A DNA stretch of 64,000 bases from an uncultured Alphaproteobacteria bacterium (GTDB taxonomy: Bacteria; Pseudomonadota; Alphaproteobacteria; CAAHEQ01; UBA3637). The DNA lies in NCBI GenBank assembly GCA_934202735.1, contig CAKPYH010000001.1, positions 276,383 to 340,382 on the forward strand, read 5' to 3'. The position numbers were made by a program, and so were the translations under genes. The notes below the pieces were generated by a model. It searched no databases, was not told the DNA's origin, and worked only from the letters and a program-made list of their open reading frames with translations. This document shows, one piece after another, positions 33,663 to 43,067 of this stretch (positions within the stretch are counted from its first letter, which is position 1; every line of letters begins with the position of its first letter).

Positions 33663-35411
33663 ATGCCGGAAACACATGAAGATTTCGGTGCATTGTTAGA
33701 TGAATTTATGGGCAAAAATACCTTGCAGGGCAAGGTTGTCTCGGGTACGGTCATCGGGTTTGATGATGACAAAGTCATCGTTGATGTCGGCCTGAAATCC
33801 GAAGGTCGTATTCCTTTGGCGGAATGCGGGGCTCAGGAACTGCATGTCGGTGATACGATTGAAGTGTTCGTTGAACGGTATGAAGACCGCAACGGTAATG
33901 CCGTTTTATCGCGCGAAAAAGCTCGTCGTGAAGAAGTTTGGGGCGACTTGGAAAAAGCTATGGAAAAAGGCGAACATGTTACCGGTACGATTTTTGGTCG
34001 GGTTAAAGGCGGCTTTACGGTGGATTTGAACGGGGCTACCGCGTTCTTGCCGGGCAGTCAGATTGACGTACGTCCGATTCGGGATATGACTCCGTTGATG
34101 GGTATTCCGCAACCGTTTGCTTTGTTGAAAATGGATAAAGCGCGGGGAAATATCGTTGTGTCCCGCCGGGCGGTGTTGGAAGAAACACGCGCCGAACAAC
34201 GGTCTGAAATCATTAAAAACTTGTCCGAAGGTCAAATTGTTGACGGGACGGTTAAAAATATCACCGATTACGGTGCCTTTATTGACTTGGGCGGTGTAGA
34301 CGGCTTGTTGCACGTTACGGATATTTCTTGGAAGCGTATCAGCAACCCGGCTGAAGTGTTGTCCGTGGGTCAACCGGTCAAGGTGCAGATCACCAAATTC
34401 AATCCGGAAAGCGGCCGTATTTCTTTGGGTATGAAGCAATTAGAACAAGATCCCTGGATCGGCGTGAATGAACGCTTCCCGGTGGGTTCGGCCGTCAAGG
34501 GCAAGGTCAGCAACATTACCGATTACGGTGCCTTTATTGAAATTGCGCCGGGTATTGAAGGTTTGGTGCATGTGTCCGAAATGAGCTGGACCAAAAAGAA
34601 TGTCCACCCAGGCAAAATTGTTGCGTTGGGTCAGGAAGTGGAGGCCACGATCTTGGAAGTGGATGAAGCCAAACGCCGTATTTCTTTGGGTATGAAGCAA
34701 CTGCAAGAAAACCCCTGGAAAGCTTTTGCACAATCGCATAAAGCCGGCGACATCATTGAAGGCGAAATCAAAAATATGATTGAATTCGGGATTTTTGTTG
34801 CCTTAAATCCGGATTTGGACGGTATGATTCACACATCCGATCTGTCTTGGGATAAACCGGGCGAAGAAGCCATCAAAGATTACAAAAAAGGTATGGTTGT
34901 CAAAGCCAAGATTTTGGACATTGATGTGGAAAAAGAACGGATTTCTTTGGGTATTAAACAACTGTCCGATGATCCGATGGGTGCCGTTTCCGAAACCTTG
35001 AAGAAAGGGGCGGTCGTTACCTGTGTCGTTTCTGCCATTGAAGAAAACGGCATTGAAGTGGACGTAGACGGTGTTAAGGGCTACATCAAACGGGGCGACT
35101 TGGCCAAAGATCGTTCGGAACAAAAGACGGAACGCTTTGCCATCGGCGAAAAAGTGGATGCCAAAGTCACCGTATTTGATCCGAAAACACGCAAATTGAA
35201 CCTGTCTATTAAGGCACGTGAAATTGACGAAGACAAGCAAGCTATGGCCGAATTCGGATCCACGGCGGCAGGGGCTTCTTTGGGCGATATTTTAGGGGCT
35301 GCGTTGGCGAAAAAAGCCAAAAAGTCTTCTAAAAAAGACAGCGCTGAAGAAAAACCGGCCAAAAAGAAAACAACCAAAAAAGCCAAAGCCGAAGAACCGG
35401 CCGCTGAATAA
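33663..35411 (+). CDS. rpsA: 30S ribosomal protein S1
   Basis: 582 residues from ATG 33663, chosen for AAAGAAG upstream and the alphaproteobacterial-type start MPETHEDFGALLDEF; ATG 33645 is the alternative. Six S1/OB-fold repeats, with strongly conserved ITDYGAF(I/V)DLGG and ISLGMKQL segments in repeats 3-6. The C-terminus is Lys/Ala-rich (KKAKKSSKKDS...). S1 binds mRNA and delivers it to the 30S subunit. It has its own promoter, a structured leader, and a terminator. Confidence 0.97.
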   Translation: MPETHEDFGALLDEFMGKNTLQGKVVSGTVIGFDDDKVIVDVGLKSEGRIPLAECGAQELHVGDTIEVFVERYEDRNGNAVLSREKARREEVWGDLEKAMEKGEHVTGTIFGRVKGGFTVDLNGATAFLPGSQIDVRPIRDMTPLMGIPQPFALLKMDKARGNIVVSRRAVLEETRAEQRSEIIKNLSEGQIVDGTVKNITDYGAFIDLGGVDGLLHVTDISWKRISNPAEVLSVGQPVKVQITKFNPESGRISLGMKQLEQDPWIGVNERFPVGSAVKGKVSNITDYGAFIEIAPGIEGLVHVSEMSWTKKNVHPGKIVALGQEVEATILEVDEAKRRISLGMKQLQENPWKAFAQSHKAGDIIEGEIKNMIEFGIFVALNPDLDGMIHTSDLSWDKPGEEAIKDYKKGMVVKAKILDIDVEKERISLGIKQLSDDPMGAVSETLKKGAVVTCVVSAIEENGIEVDVDGVKGYIKRGDLAKDRSEQKTERFAIGEKVDAKVTVFDPKTRKLNLSIKAREIDEDKQAMAEFGSTAAGASLGDILGAALAKKAKKSSKKDSAEEKPAKKKTTKKAKAEEPAAE

Positions 35412-35440
35412 CGGTTGATTTTAATCGGGTTTTCCGATGA

Positions 35441-35471
35441 ACACCCCCCGCCTATCGGGGGTGTTTTTTTT
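35441..35471 (+). terminator. rpsA terminator
   Basis: 8-bp stem ACACCCCC / GGGGGTGT followed by eight Ts, 30 nt after the rpsA stop. Confidence 0.9.
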
Positions 35472-35502
35472 ATGCGGTTGATTCGGAAAATGATAAAATG
35501 TT

Positions 35503-35531
35503 TTGACAAAAACGAGAAATAATGGTATAAT
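35503..35531 (+). promoter_or_regulatory. Full-consensus sigma70 promoter
   Basis: TTGACA, 17-nt spacer, TATAAT: both hexamers perfect. Drives the following hypothetical gene, which also has an AAGGAGG ribosome-binding site, implying high expression. Confidence 0.8.
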
Positions 35532-35555
35532 CAATCTATCAAGGAGGAAAATACA

Positions 35556-36446
35556 ATGAAAGATAAAAGAAGTTTTTTAGACCGGTTGTTGGGACGCACC
35601 CAAAAAGAAGTGTTGATACGCGATGAAAACGATCGGGTGTCAGGTAAAACCACATACCATTATGATTCGTATGGACGTGTCGTTAAAAAAGATGATGCCG
35701 TATGGGATCGGCTGCACAATGAATTTCGGACAACCAAGGAAAAATTCTGGGCCCGTCAGGCAAATGGTATGTATGCCCATGATAAAACCTTTTATTATGA
35801 TGATGACAAGCGGTTGACAACCGAACGGTACTATAACTATGATTCAAAAGACTTTTCTTTTGAATGCGTTGAAAATCAATATGCTTACCCGCGCGGGGAG
35901 AAAACGATGATCTTACACCGTGAAAGCGATTTGAGTGCGGTTGTCGGTTGGCGGGCGCGGTATGAAGATGCTCGTGAAGTAGATGATCAGGGCTATACGA
36001 TATGTGAAATCAACCGAAAACGTTCTGATAAAACGGGAACCATGGTGTGTATAAGAGAACAAAATATGATCCGAAAAGATGGTAAAATAGACCCGTTGGA
36101 AACCATTTATCGGGATGATTACGGACGGATCACAACCATGGAAAACTATTATCGTCAAAAAACGGAAGGTTTTGATCAAGCCCCCTTATTCTGTCAAAAA
36201 ACCAGTTTTTCTTATGATAAACAGGGTGTCCAACATATTGATAAACAAAGTAAAGCGTTTCAGGCCGGTTTTTCCAGATGGTTGGATGCCTCTATTTTGG
36301 AAGGGGATAAAAAGACAGTGTCGGAACGGTTGGCCAAGGCAACACGGCCGATTGAGCCTCCGGAATTTCTCAGCAATCCGCCGAAGGCCGATCTTTCGCA
36401 AACGTCTGTTGCGCGGCGCGCGTTGAAAAAAGATCAAGGTCGGTAA
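35556..36446 (+). CDS. Hypothetical YD-motif protein, likely highly expressed
   Basis: 296 residues, no signal peptide or membrane segment. Repeated tyrosine-rich motifs (TTYHYDSYGRVVKKDD, KTFYYDDDKRLTTERYYNYD, YRDDYGRITTMENYYRQK, TSFSYDKQGVQHIDKQ) resemble degenerate YD/RHS-type beta repeats. A charged Pro-rich tail follows. The motifs recall the C-terminal part of the gene at the left edge of the window. Monocistronic with a perfect consensus promoter and its own terminator. Function unknown; it could be an effector or surface-associated protein but nothing proves export. Confidence 0.7.
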   Translation: MKDKRSFLDRLLGRTQKEVLIRDENDRVSGKTTYHYDSYGRVVKKDDAVWDRLHNEFRTTKEKFWARQANGMYAHDKTFYYDDDKRLTTERYYNYDSKDFSFECVENQYAYPRGEKTMILHRESDLSAVVGWRARYEDAREVDDQGYTICEINRKRSDKTGTMVCIREQNMIRKDGKIDPLETIYRDDYGRITTMENYYRQKTEGFDQAPLFCQKTSFSYDKQGVQHIDKQSKAFQAGFSRWLDASILEGDKKTVSERLAKATRPIEPPEFLSNPPKADLSQTSVARRALKKDQGR

Positions 36447-36467
36447 GGGCATTTTTCTTATATTTTG

Positions 36468-36507
36468 GCGAAAGTATGGATTGAAGAATCTGTACTTTCG
36501 CTTTTTT
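36468..36507 (+). terminator. Terminator of the YD-motif gene
   Basis: 9-bp stem GCGAAAGTA / TACTTTCGC with a 16-nt loop and six Ts. Confidence 0.75.
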
Positions 36508-36552
36508 GTATCCCGGGGAGTTGTGGAAAGTGATGGCATGATAAAATAAAAA

Positions 36553-36581
36553 TTGCTTTTTGTACGGATTTCGGTTAGAAT
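36553..36581 (+). promoter_or_regulatory. Promoter of the mtaB-ftsY unit
   Basis: TTGCTT, 17-nt spacer, TAGAAT, 18 nt before mtaB. Confidence 0.6.
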
Positions 36582-36599
36582 GCCCGTAAAGGAAATAAG

Positions 36600-37796
36600 A
36601 TGCAGGTTATTACATTCGGATGTCGGCTGAATACATTTGAAACCGCCGTGATGAAAAAAATCGCCGGGGACGGGTTGGATGATGTTATTTTAATCAATAC
36701 ATGCGCCGTAACGGCCGAAGCCGAACGGCAATGTCGGCAAGCGGTCCGACAAGCGGCCCGGGATAATCCCGACAAAAAAATCGTGGTGGCCGGATGTGCC
36801 GCCCAAATGCATCCCGAAGTTTTTGCCGCCATGCCCGAAGTCTATCGGGTGTTGGGAAATCGGGAAAAACTGACGCGTGAGGCTCTGTTCGGACCGGATC
36901 GGGTGGCGGTAGGAGATCTATCGGCTCCGCCGGCAGAATTGCCGTTGGTTTCCGATTTTGACGGGCGGGATCGGGCGTTTTTACAGATTCAACAAGGGTG
37001 CGATCATGCGTGTACATTTTGTATTGTCCGTTCTTTACGGGGACGCAACACGGGTCTGCCCCCCGATCAGGTGGTGGCCCAAGCCCGTACCTTTGTGCAA
37101 AACGGTTTTCAGGAAATTGTTTTGACAGGGGTAGATGTGGCTTCATACCCGCACGGATTGTGGGCGTTAACCCGCCGGTTATTGACGGAAGTAGACGGAT
37201 TAAAGCGGTTGCGTTTCGGATCCCTGGACCCGGCCGGAGTCGGGGACGAATTGATTGACTTGATGGTGCGGTATCCCAACCTGATGCCATCGGTACACTT
37301 GTCGGTGCAGGCCGGGGATAACCTGGTGCTGAAACGTATGGGGCGGCGACATACGTTTGAAGATGTTGTGTCTTTTGCCGAACGGTTGCGCCGGGCTTTG
37401 CCGTTGGCAACGTTGGGGGCGGATTTAATTGCCGGTTTTCCGACAGAAACAGAAGTCCAATTTCAACGGACAACGGATTTAATTGACGCGGCGCAAATCA
37501 CGCATGTACATGTATTCCCCTATTCGGCACGTGAAGGAACGCCGGCGGCCAAAATGCCGATGGTCCCGATGCAAGAACGGACGCGGCGGGCCGCGATGGC
37601 GCGTGCGGCCGGACAACAGGTGCATGCAGCTTGGCTCAACAAAATGATCGGTCAGTCGGTTGCGGTATTGGTGGAACGAGACGGGAACGGCTACACGGAA
37701 AATTATTTGCCCGTGCGGGTCAATCAACCGGATCGGGCGGGGACGATTATAACGGGCATGATACAGGGAAAGGAAGATAATGTCTTGGTTTTCTAA
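36600..37796 (+). CDS. mtaB: tRNA t6A37 methylthiotransferase MtaB
   Basis: 398 residues. N-terminal MTTase domain with three Cys for the second cluster (TFGCRLNTFE, NTCAVT, AGCAAQM), then the radical SAM motif CDHACTFC (CxxxCxxC) and LTGVDVASYP. A C-terminal TRAM-like part follows. The GCRLNT opening marks MtaB rather than MiaB or RimO. It makes ms2t6A at position 37 of ANN-decoding tRNAs. The 3' end overlaps ftsY by 17 nt. Confidence 0.93.
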   Translation: MQVITFGCRLNTFETAVMKKIAGDGLDDVILINTCAVTAEAERQCRQAVRQAARDNPDKKIVVAGCAAQMHPEVFAAMPEVYRVLGNREKLTREALFGPDRVAVGDLSAPPAELPLVSDFDGRDRAFLQIQQGCDHACTFCIVRSLRGRNTGLPPDQVVAQARTFVQNGFQEIVLTGVDVASYPHGLWALTRRLLTEVDGLKRLRFGSLDPAGVGDELIDLMVRYPNLMPSVHLSVQAGDNLVLKRMGRRHTFEDVVSFAERLRRALPLATLGADLIAGFPTETEVQFQRTTDLIDAAQITHVHVFPYSAREGTPAAKMPMVPMQERTRRAAMARAAGQQVHAAWLNKMIGQSVAVLVERDGNGYTENYLPVRVNQPDRAGTIITGMIQGKEDNVLVF

Positions 37797-38661
37797 ATTC
37801 AAACGGGGCTTATCCAAAACGGCGGCCTTGTTTACGTTCGGGGCCGGTACGGCGGATCTGGAAGCCGTGGAAGAAGCCTTGTGGCAAGCGGATGTCGGTG
37901 TGGCGGCTACCGAACAGATGATGGCCGAAATACGGCATCAAAAACCGTCGGACGGGGCCGAAGTGCGGCGTATTCTGCGGCAAGTGGTGACCGATAAAAT
38001 GGCCCCTGTAGCACGGCCCTTGACGGTGGATCGGACTCATCAACCGTTTGTGGTTTTGATGATCGGTGTGAACGGAGCCGGTAAAACCACCACAATCGGA
38101 AAGTTGGGCGGCGTGTTCCAAACACAAGGTCTGCGGGTGGCTTTGATTGCAGCCGATACGTTTCGGGCCGGTGCCACCGAACAACTGTGCCGGTGGGGAG
38201 AACGCCTGCATTGTCCGGTGTATACGGCGGGAACGGGAGCCGATGCGGCCGGTTTGGTTTTTGACGGTTTGGAAGCGTGTCTGCGGGATGGTACAGACGT
38301 GGTGTTTATTGATACGGCGGGTCGGTTGCAAAATCGTACGGACCTGATGGACGAGTTAAAAAAGATCACACGCGTGATTCATAAAAAGATACCCGATGCG
38401 CCCCATGCCACCGTGTTGGTCTTGGATGCAACCGTGGGGCAAAACGCGCTGTCCCAAGTGCGGGCTTTTCAGGAAGCGGTCGGCATTACGGGCTTGGTTA
38501 TGACGAAACTGGACGGGACGGCCAAAGGGGGTATTTTAGTCGCGTTGGCGGATAAATATGCTTTACCGATTTATGCGGTGGGTGTCGGGGAAGGTCCCGA
38601 TGATTTACAGGCATTTTCGGCTGCGGATTATGCAGCCTCTTTGGTGGGAGATGACTCATGA
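37780..38661 (+). CDS. ftsY: Signal recognition particle receptor FtsY
   Basis: 293 residues, the short NG form lacking an acidic A domain. N domain, then G-domain motifs GVNGAGKTTTIGKL, DTFRAGATEQL, DTAGRLQNR and TKLDGTAKGG. It docks SRP-ribosome complexes at the inner membrane; the SRP RNA gene is also in this window at 52.7 kb. Overlaps mtaB at its start and the next gene by 4 nt (ATGA), so it sits in the middle of an operon. Confidence 0.96.
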   Translation: MSWFSKFKRGLSKTAALFTFGAGTADLEAVEEALWQADVGVAATEQMMAEIRHQKPSDGAEVRRILRQVVTDKMAPVARPLTVDRTHQPFVVLMIGVNGAGKTTTIGKLGGVFQTQGLRVALIAADTFRAGATEQLCRWGERLHCPVYTAGTGADAAGLVFDGLEACLRDGTDVVFIDTAGRLQNRTDLMDELKKITRVIHKKIPDAPHATVLVLDATVGQNALSQVRAFQEAVGITGLVMTKLDGTAKGGILVALADKYALPIYAVGVGEGPDDLQAFSAADYAASLVGDDS

Positions 38662-41414
38662 GCCTTAAACACAGCCCGATTTGGAAAATGTTGCAGTTGT
38701 CCGCTTTGGAACGGCGATCCTTGATTTTGTTGGCGATTTGTATTCTGTTGAAATCCTGTGCCGTTGTCTTTTGGGATGTGGGGGCGGTGGGCCTGCTGTT
38801 GGCACAAAACCGTATGTATGCCTTGGGGGCGGATTTTATTGTGGCCGGGGGGTTAGTGGCTTTGGTCGGTCTGGGCCTGTGGGTGGTGGAACGCAGTAAA
38901 GGATACGGCAGTGCGTCCGCCGTTTCAATCTGTTTATTTGGTGCGGTGGCGTTGGTGGCCTGGTGGGGGTTTGCTCCGATGGCATTCGGCCCGGACGGTA
39001 TCTTCATCTTTAAATACATTTTGTACCTGGCCTTGACATTGTCCGTATGGGCCGTTATCAGACGATTTGTCCCGTTGCGTTTTACCTCTTTGCGATTTTT
39101 ATTCTTGTTCTGCTTGGAATTGGTGGGGTTTGCCGGTGCCGGCGGTATGACCATTTATGCCGGCCTGTCGCCGATGGGCAACCTGATGGCCGGTGTTATA
39201 ACTTTGACGGGATTGACCGTGGTATTAAGGGTGATTGCCCTGTTGACACCGATACCGCGCGAAACATTTATCTTGAAAAATGACGGTATTCAAGATGCGT
39301 TTGATCGGCCGCTGGTGCGCAGTATTTTAACCTTGTCTTTTTTGGGGACAACGGCCCGTTTGTTGGCGGAAGCCGCCCTTTATTTCAAGTTATCCGAAAC
39401 CGGAGCAGCCCCCGGTACCGTGATCGGTTTGGTGTGGGTCTTGTTCGGCGTGATGGGATTGGTGGTGGTCGGAGCCTTGTATCACACACGTTATATTTAT
39501 ACGACTCTGGCCGGTATGTTCATTTTCGGGTTTAGTGTGATTTTTACGGGTGTTGAAGCCTTGGGACATCACAGTGGTCCGATTGCCAGCGGTTATTTAA
39601 TGTTGTTGTTGGGGGAACATTTTTACCTGAACGGTTATATGCGCCTGTTGCCACGAGTGCTGCCCGGTGGTGTCGGTGCCCGATTGAAAAAGCGGGTGTT
39701 GACCTTGACGATGCCGTTGGGATTGGTGTTTTGCGGAAGTGTCTGTTTGGACCTGCCGGTGTCGGTTTTGCCATGGATGTTAATGGGTGTAGGGGTTGCG
39801 TTGGTCCTGGAAACATGGCGTACGGCGGTTTTGTATGCTCAGATTTTGTTCCGTCTGTTGGAAATGCGGGTCTGGCGGAACGGTCCTTTGATGATTTCGT
39901 ATCGCCGTATTGTCAATTTTCTGCAAAAATTAGTAGAGAAAAAATCGGCCGATGATTCCATTTATGCCTTGTGCGTTTTACAGCGAGCCAATCATCCGGC
40001 GTATGATAAAAATTTAGTGGCGGCGTTTCATCATCCGTTGGCGGAAGTCCGTTTGTTTGCTTTGCGCAAGATACGGGAAACATATCGCTTTGCCGCTTTG
40101 AGGCCCGTTTTTCAACGTTTGATGAAGCAGGATTCGGATCGGGCAGTGCGGTGCGCGGCATTGACAAACCTGATTTTAACGGCGGAACATCCGGAAAAGT
40201 ATTTATCCTATTTGGATCACAAAATCCTGCGGATCGGCGCTGTGGCGGGATTTTTGGCCCGCGGGGGAGATTTGGCTCTGTCGGCGGCGGGGGTGTTGCA
40301 ACATCTGTGTCGGTCCAAAAATGTGCGGGATAATTTGACGGCTTTGGATCTGATTGCCGACTATCCCAGCCCCGCCTTTGAACGCCTGGTGGCCGGGTTT
40401 TTGAAACATTCTTCGTCCGTTGTCGTTCGGCGAGCTTTGGAAACGGCGGGAAAATTGCGGGCTCTGCAACTGTTGAATTTTGTGTTTCGGGCCTTGGATG
40501 ATCCGGAATTGCAGGAAGATGCCCTGATGGCCTTAAAGCAATACGGAAAGGCGGCTTTACCGCCCCTGGAAAAAATGCTCATGCGATCCGAAACGCCGAT
40601 TTTGCGCCGCAAACTGTTGATACATTACCTGGGCTTGTTGCCCAGCGGGGAAGGCAAGCTGATTCTGATGCGGGCCTTGTGTCTGGAAAATCAAAAGTTG
40701 AAAAAAACGATTATTCAAAACATTATTTCATCGGGGACGGTGTGGATTCATTCGGACAAGAAAGTCTTTTTGCGGCGGAGTTTGAAACAAGACGTAGAAC
40801 GGATTTTGTGGTTGTTGGATTTGCGGGCTCAGTTTTTGAATGCCCCGACCCATGAATCGGAAGAATCATTCGGCTTCTTTCTGCGTGCCTTGCAGGAAGA
40901 TATTGATGACACGCGTGAGTTGATTTTATATCAGCTGTTATTGTTGGAAAATAATGCTATTTTCATACGGGCGGTTCGCACATTACTGGGGGATACTTAT
41001 GATTTATATGCCCCGGCCCTGGGTGTTATTCAAGATATGTTGCCCGGCCACCTGTTCCAAAAAATGCGTCCTGTGTTGATGTTGCCCCTGATGCCGCGGC
41101 CCAAGGAGACACTGACGGCTCTATCCCCGGATGAAGCGGCGGAACGGTTGTCGCGGGTGATTATAGACGCGCCGTATGCGTTGAATCATTGGGTACGGGC
41201 AACGGCTTTGTGTGCGTTGCGGCGCTTGGGGTCGGACCGAGGTATTGCGGTGGCGGAGGCGGCTTTGAACGATCGCAATCCGATTGTGTTGGAGGCGGCC
41301 GTGTGGGCTTTGGTGCGTTTGCAACCGGATAAACAAGCGTTGCATCAACGCTTGTTGGCCCTGCCGACCAGTTGCTTGGCCCACATTTCACTGGATGAAA
41401 TTTTGGAAAGTTAG
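38658..41414 (+). CDS. Multi-pass membrane protein with C-terminal HEAT-repeat domain
   Basis: 918 residues. The first ~410 residues contain about a dozen hydrophobic helices in an MFS-like pattern. Residues from about 420 to 918 are a long alpha-helical solenoid with HEAT-like repeats (HPLAEVRLFALRKIRE, SDRAVRCAALTNLIL, SSVVVRRALETAGKL, DRNPIVLEAAVWALVRL). The next gene is a cyclic-nucleotide-binding domain. The order transporter-HEAT-cNMP is known from ATP/ADP (NTT/Tlc-like) exchanger relatives in some bacteria, so a split regulated nucleotide transporter is the best guess. The transporter half is too divergent to confirm by eye. ATGA overlap with ftsY. Confidence 0.7.
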   Translation: MSLKHSPIWKMLQLSALERRSLILLAICILLKSCAVVFWDVGAVGLLLAQNRMYALGADFIVAGGLVALVGLGLWVVERSKGYGSASAVSICLFGAVALVAWWGFAPMAFGPDGIFIFKYILYLALTLSVWAVIRRFVPLRFTSLRFLFLFCLELVGFAGAGGMTIYAGLSPMGNLMAGVITLTGLTVVLRVIALLTPIPRETFILKNDGIQDAFDRPLVRSILTLSFLGTTARLLAEAALYFKLSETGAAPGTVIGLVWVLFGVMGLVVVGALYHTRYIYTTLAGMFIFGFSVIFTGVEALGHHSGPIASGYLMLLLGEHFYLNGYMRLLPRVLPGGVGARLKKRVLTLTMPLGLVFCGSVCLDLPVSVLPWMLMGVGVALVLETWRTAVLYAQILFRLLEMRVWRNGPLMISYRRIVNFLQKLVEKKSADDSIYALCVLQRANHPAYDKNLVAAFHHPLAEVRLFALRKIRETYRFAALRPVFQRLMKQDSDRAVRCAALTNLILTAEHPEKYLSYLDHKILRIGAVAGFLARGGDLALSAAGVLQHLCRSKNVRDNLTALDLIADYPSPAFERLVAGFLKHSSSVVVRRALETAGKLRALQLLNFVFRALDDPELQEDALMALKQYGKAALPPLEKMLMRSETPILRRKLLIHYLGLLPSGEGKLILMRALCLENQKLKKTIIQNIISSGTVWIHSDKKVFLRRSLKQDVERILWLLDLRAQFLNAPTHESEESFGFFLRALQEDIDDTRELILYQLLLLENNAIFIRAVRTLLGDTYDLYAPALGVIQDMLPGHLFQKMRPVLMLPLMPRPKETLTALSPDEAAERLSRVIIDAPYALNHWVRATALCALRRLGSDRGIAVAEAALNDRNPIVLEAAVWALVRLQPDKQALHQRLLALPTSCLAHISLDEILES

Positions 41415-41423
41415 GAGAAACAA

Positions 41424-41846
41424 ATGATAACGTTTGAAAAAGTGTTGGTGTTGAAGAATATCCCGTTTTTTGCCGAAGCGTCCGAGTTGGCTTTGTCGGA
41501 CTTGATTGCCGTGTGTGAAGAACGAACCGTCAAGGCCGGGGAAATCTTGATAGAGATCGGTAAAGAAAACCGGTATTTGTTCATGATTTTATCCGGTACC
41601 GTTCATGTGAAAGATGCTCAAAATGAACTGATTGCCGAATTTGGGGCCCGGCAAGTCTTTGGGGAAACCACGGTGATGAGTCCCGCCACGATGCCGTATC
41701 GTGCCGAAGCACAAACGCAAACGACATTTTTGCGCGTGAACGGTGATCAACTGTATCGGACGATGGCGTTGCATCCGACCTTGGCCAAAGGCTTCATCGG
41801 GGAATTGTCTAAACGCCTGCGACAAGCACAAACGAAAAATATATAA
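41424..41846 (+). CDS. Cyclic nucleotide-binding domain protein
   Basis: 140 residues with an AGGAGA ribosome-binding site, 9 nt after the HEAT protein. A single cNMP-binding fold: starts LKNIPFFAEASELALSDLIA, has GEILIEIGKENRYLFMILSG and EFGARQVFGETTVMSPATMPYRAEAQ (phosphate-binding cassette region; the usual GE...RxA pattern is modified to YRAEA). No HTH, so not a Crp-type regulator. Likely a detached regulatory subunit for the preceding membrane protein. Confidence 0.85.
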   Translation: MITFEKVLVLKNIPFFAEASELALSDLIAVCEERTVKAGEILIEIGKENRYLFMILSGTVHVKDAQNELIAEFGARQVFGETTVMSPATMPYRAEAQTQTTFLRVNGDQLYRTMALHPTLAKGFIGELSKRLRQAQTKNI

Positions 41847-41911
41847 AAGGGATTGATTTTTATTTTATATTGTTTTATATTGATGTCAGAAGCTTAAAGG
41901 AGGTATTCAAA

Positions 41912-42919
41912 ATGATACAAAAGAAAAATGCGAAAAACCCGCGGCGCGGGACCAAAACCGATACCGGGCGGTCTGTGGCCCGTAAAGCCAATACAGATGT
42001 TCAGGTTATACAACCGAATCCGGTGCCGACCGAAACAAAAAGCAAACGGTTCGGCAAAGTCAACTATCCAGTTTTGTCCTGTGTTTTGGCTATAACGGTT
42101 TTGGTGATTTACTTCTTTTTGGGGTATCAGTTTATGACCATGGCCGTGCGGGAAAATATGTGCAATATCCGTATGGAAAGTACACCTCCCAGCGGCGAAA
42201 TTGTGGCCGTGATTCAGGGACAGCCCGTCTATATGTCCGAAATTCGGGACTATGCGGCGGCGATACCGCAACTGGCTCAGGTTCCGTTTGAAAATGTTTA
42301 TCCGCAATTATTGCAAGATGTTGTGGATTCCAAGGTCCTGAAAAAAGCAGCCGAAGCGGCGGGTGTGATTCATTCTCCGGCGGTGCAACATGCTTTGGCC
42401 CTGGCCCAAGATCAGATTATTGCGCAGGCGTATGTAGACCAACAATTAAAAAAACGCTTGTCTGATGATCGGTTGCAAGCCTTGTATCAGGCGGAGTTAA
42501 AGAATTTTAAGCCGGTCCCGGAAGTGCATGCCAAGCATATCCTGGTCAAAACAGAACAGGAAGCCAAAGATATCGCGATCCAATTAAAGGCGGGGGTCCC
42601 TTTTGATTCCCTGGCGGCCAAAATGTCGTTGGATAAGTCCAGCCCGAACGGAGATTTGGGATACTTTACCGAAGATATGATGATACCGGAATTCGGACGC
42701 ACGGTCTTTGCCATGAAAAAAGGGCAACTGTCCGATCCGATTCATACGCCTTTCGGGTGGCATGTCGTGTTGGTTCAAGATACCCGTATGTCGGCACCGC
42801 CGGCGTTTGAAGATGTCAAAGAAGATTTGAAACAACTGTTGATGGAACGCGATGCGGCCGATATTTTGGCCGAAGAACGGTCTCGCATGCAGGTGAAAAT
42901 CAAAAAACCGCGCTTGTAA
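41912..42919 (+). CDS. Membrane-anchored PpiC/SurA-like peptidyl-prolyl isomerase
   Basis: 335 residues from the ATG with AAAGGAGG; the longer frame has no support. Basic cytoplasmic N-terminus, one TM helix (about residues 50-72), SurA-N-like helical segment, then a parvulin domain (HAKHILVKTEQEAKDIA, SLDKSSPNGDLGYFTEDMM, GWHVVLVQD). Periplasmic chaperone or foldase, single copy of the rotamase domain. A terminator-like hairpin follows. Confidence 0.9.
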   Translation: MIQKKNAKNPRRGTKTDTGRSVARKANTDVQVIQPNPVPTETKSKRFGKVNYPVLSCVLAITVLVIYFFLGYQFMTMAVRENMCNIRMESTPPSGEIVAVIQGQPVYMSEIRDYAAAIPQLAQVPFENVYPQLLQDVVDSKVLKKAAEAAGVIHSPAVQHALALAQDQIIAQAYVDQQLKKRLSDDRLQALYQAELKNFKPVPEVHAKHILVKTEQEAKDIAIQLKAGVPFDSLAAKMSLDKSSPNGDLGYFTEDMMIPEFGRTVFAMKKGQLSDPIHTPFGWHVVLVQDTRMSAPPAFEDVKEDLKQLLMERDAADILAEERSRMQVKIKKPRL

Positions 42920-42939
42920 ATTTATACATAAAGCGGACG

Positions 42940-42962
42940 ACGGGTCGGTTGTGCCGGCCCGT
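42940..42962 (+). terminator. Terminator after the PpiC-like gene
   Basis: 9-bp stem ACGGGTCGG / CCGGCCCGT (one G-U) with a 5-nt loop and a short T-containing tail. Confidence 0.5.
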
Positions 42963-43007
42963 TTGTCGTATCGGCAGACCGGCAAACGGATCTTCCCCGC
43001 AGCCCCC

Positions 43008-43036
43008 TTGACTTTCGGGTGATTTTCGGCTAAAAT
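43008..43036 (+). promoter_or_regulatory. ettA promoter
   Basis: TTGACT, 17-nt spacer, TAAAAT, 31 nt before ettA. Confidence 0.65.
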
Positions 43037-43067
43037 AACACCCCATTGAAACAGAAAGGAATAAAAG

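Noticed and set aside
33031..33693. 220-residue version of the FYDLN protein starting inside rpsA
   Set aside because: The extra 100 residues overlap the rpsA promoter and leader on the opposite strand; the internal ATG at 33393 has a GGAGGT site and the family's normal start.
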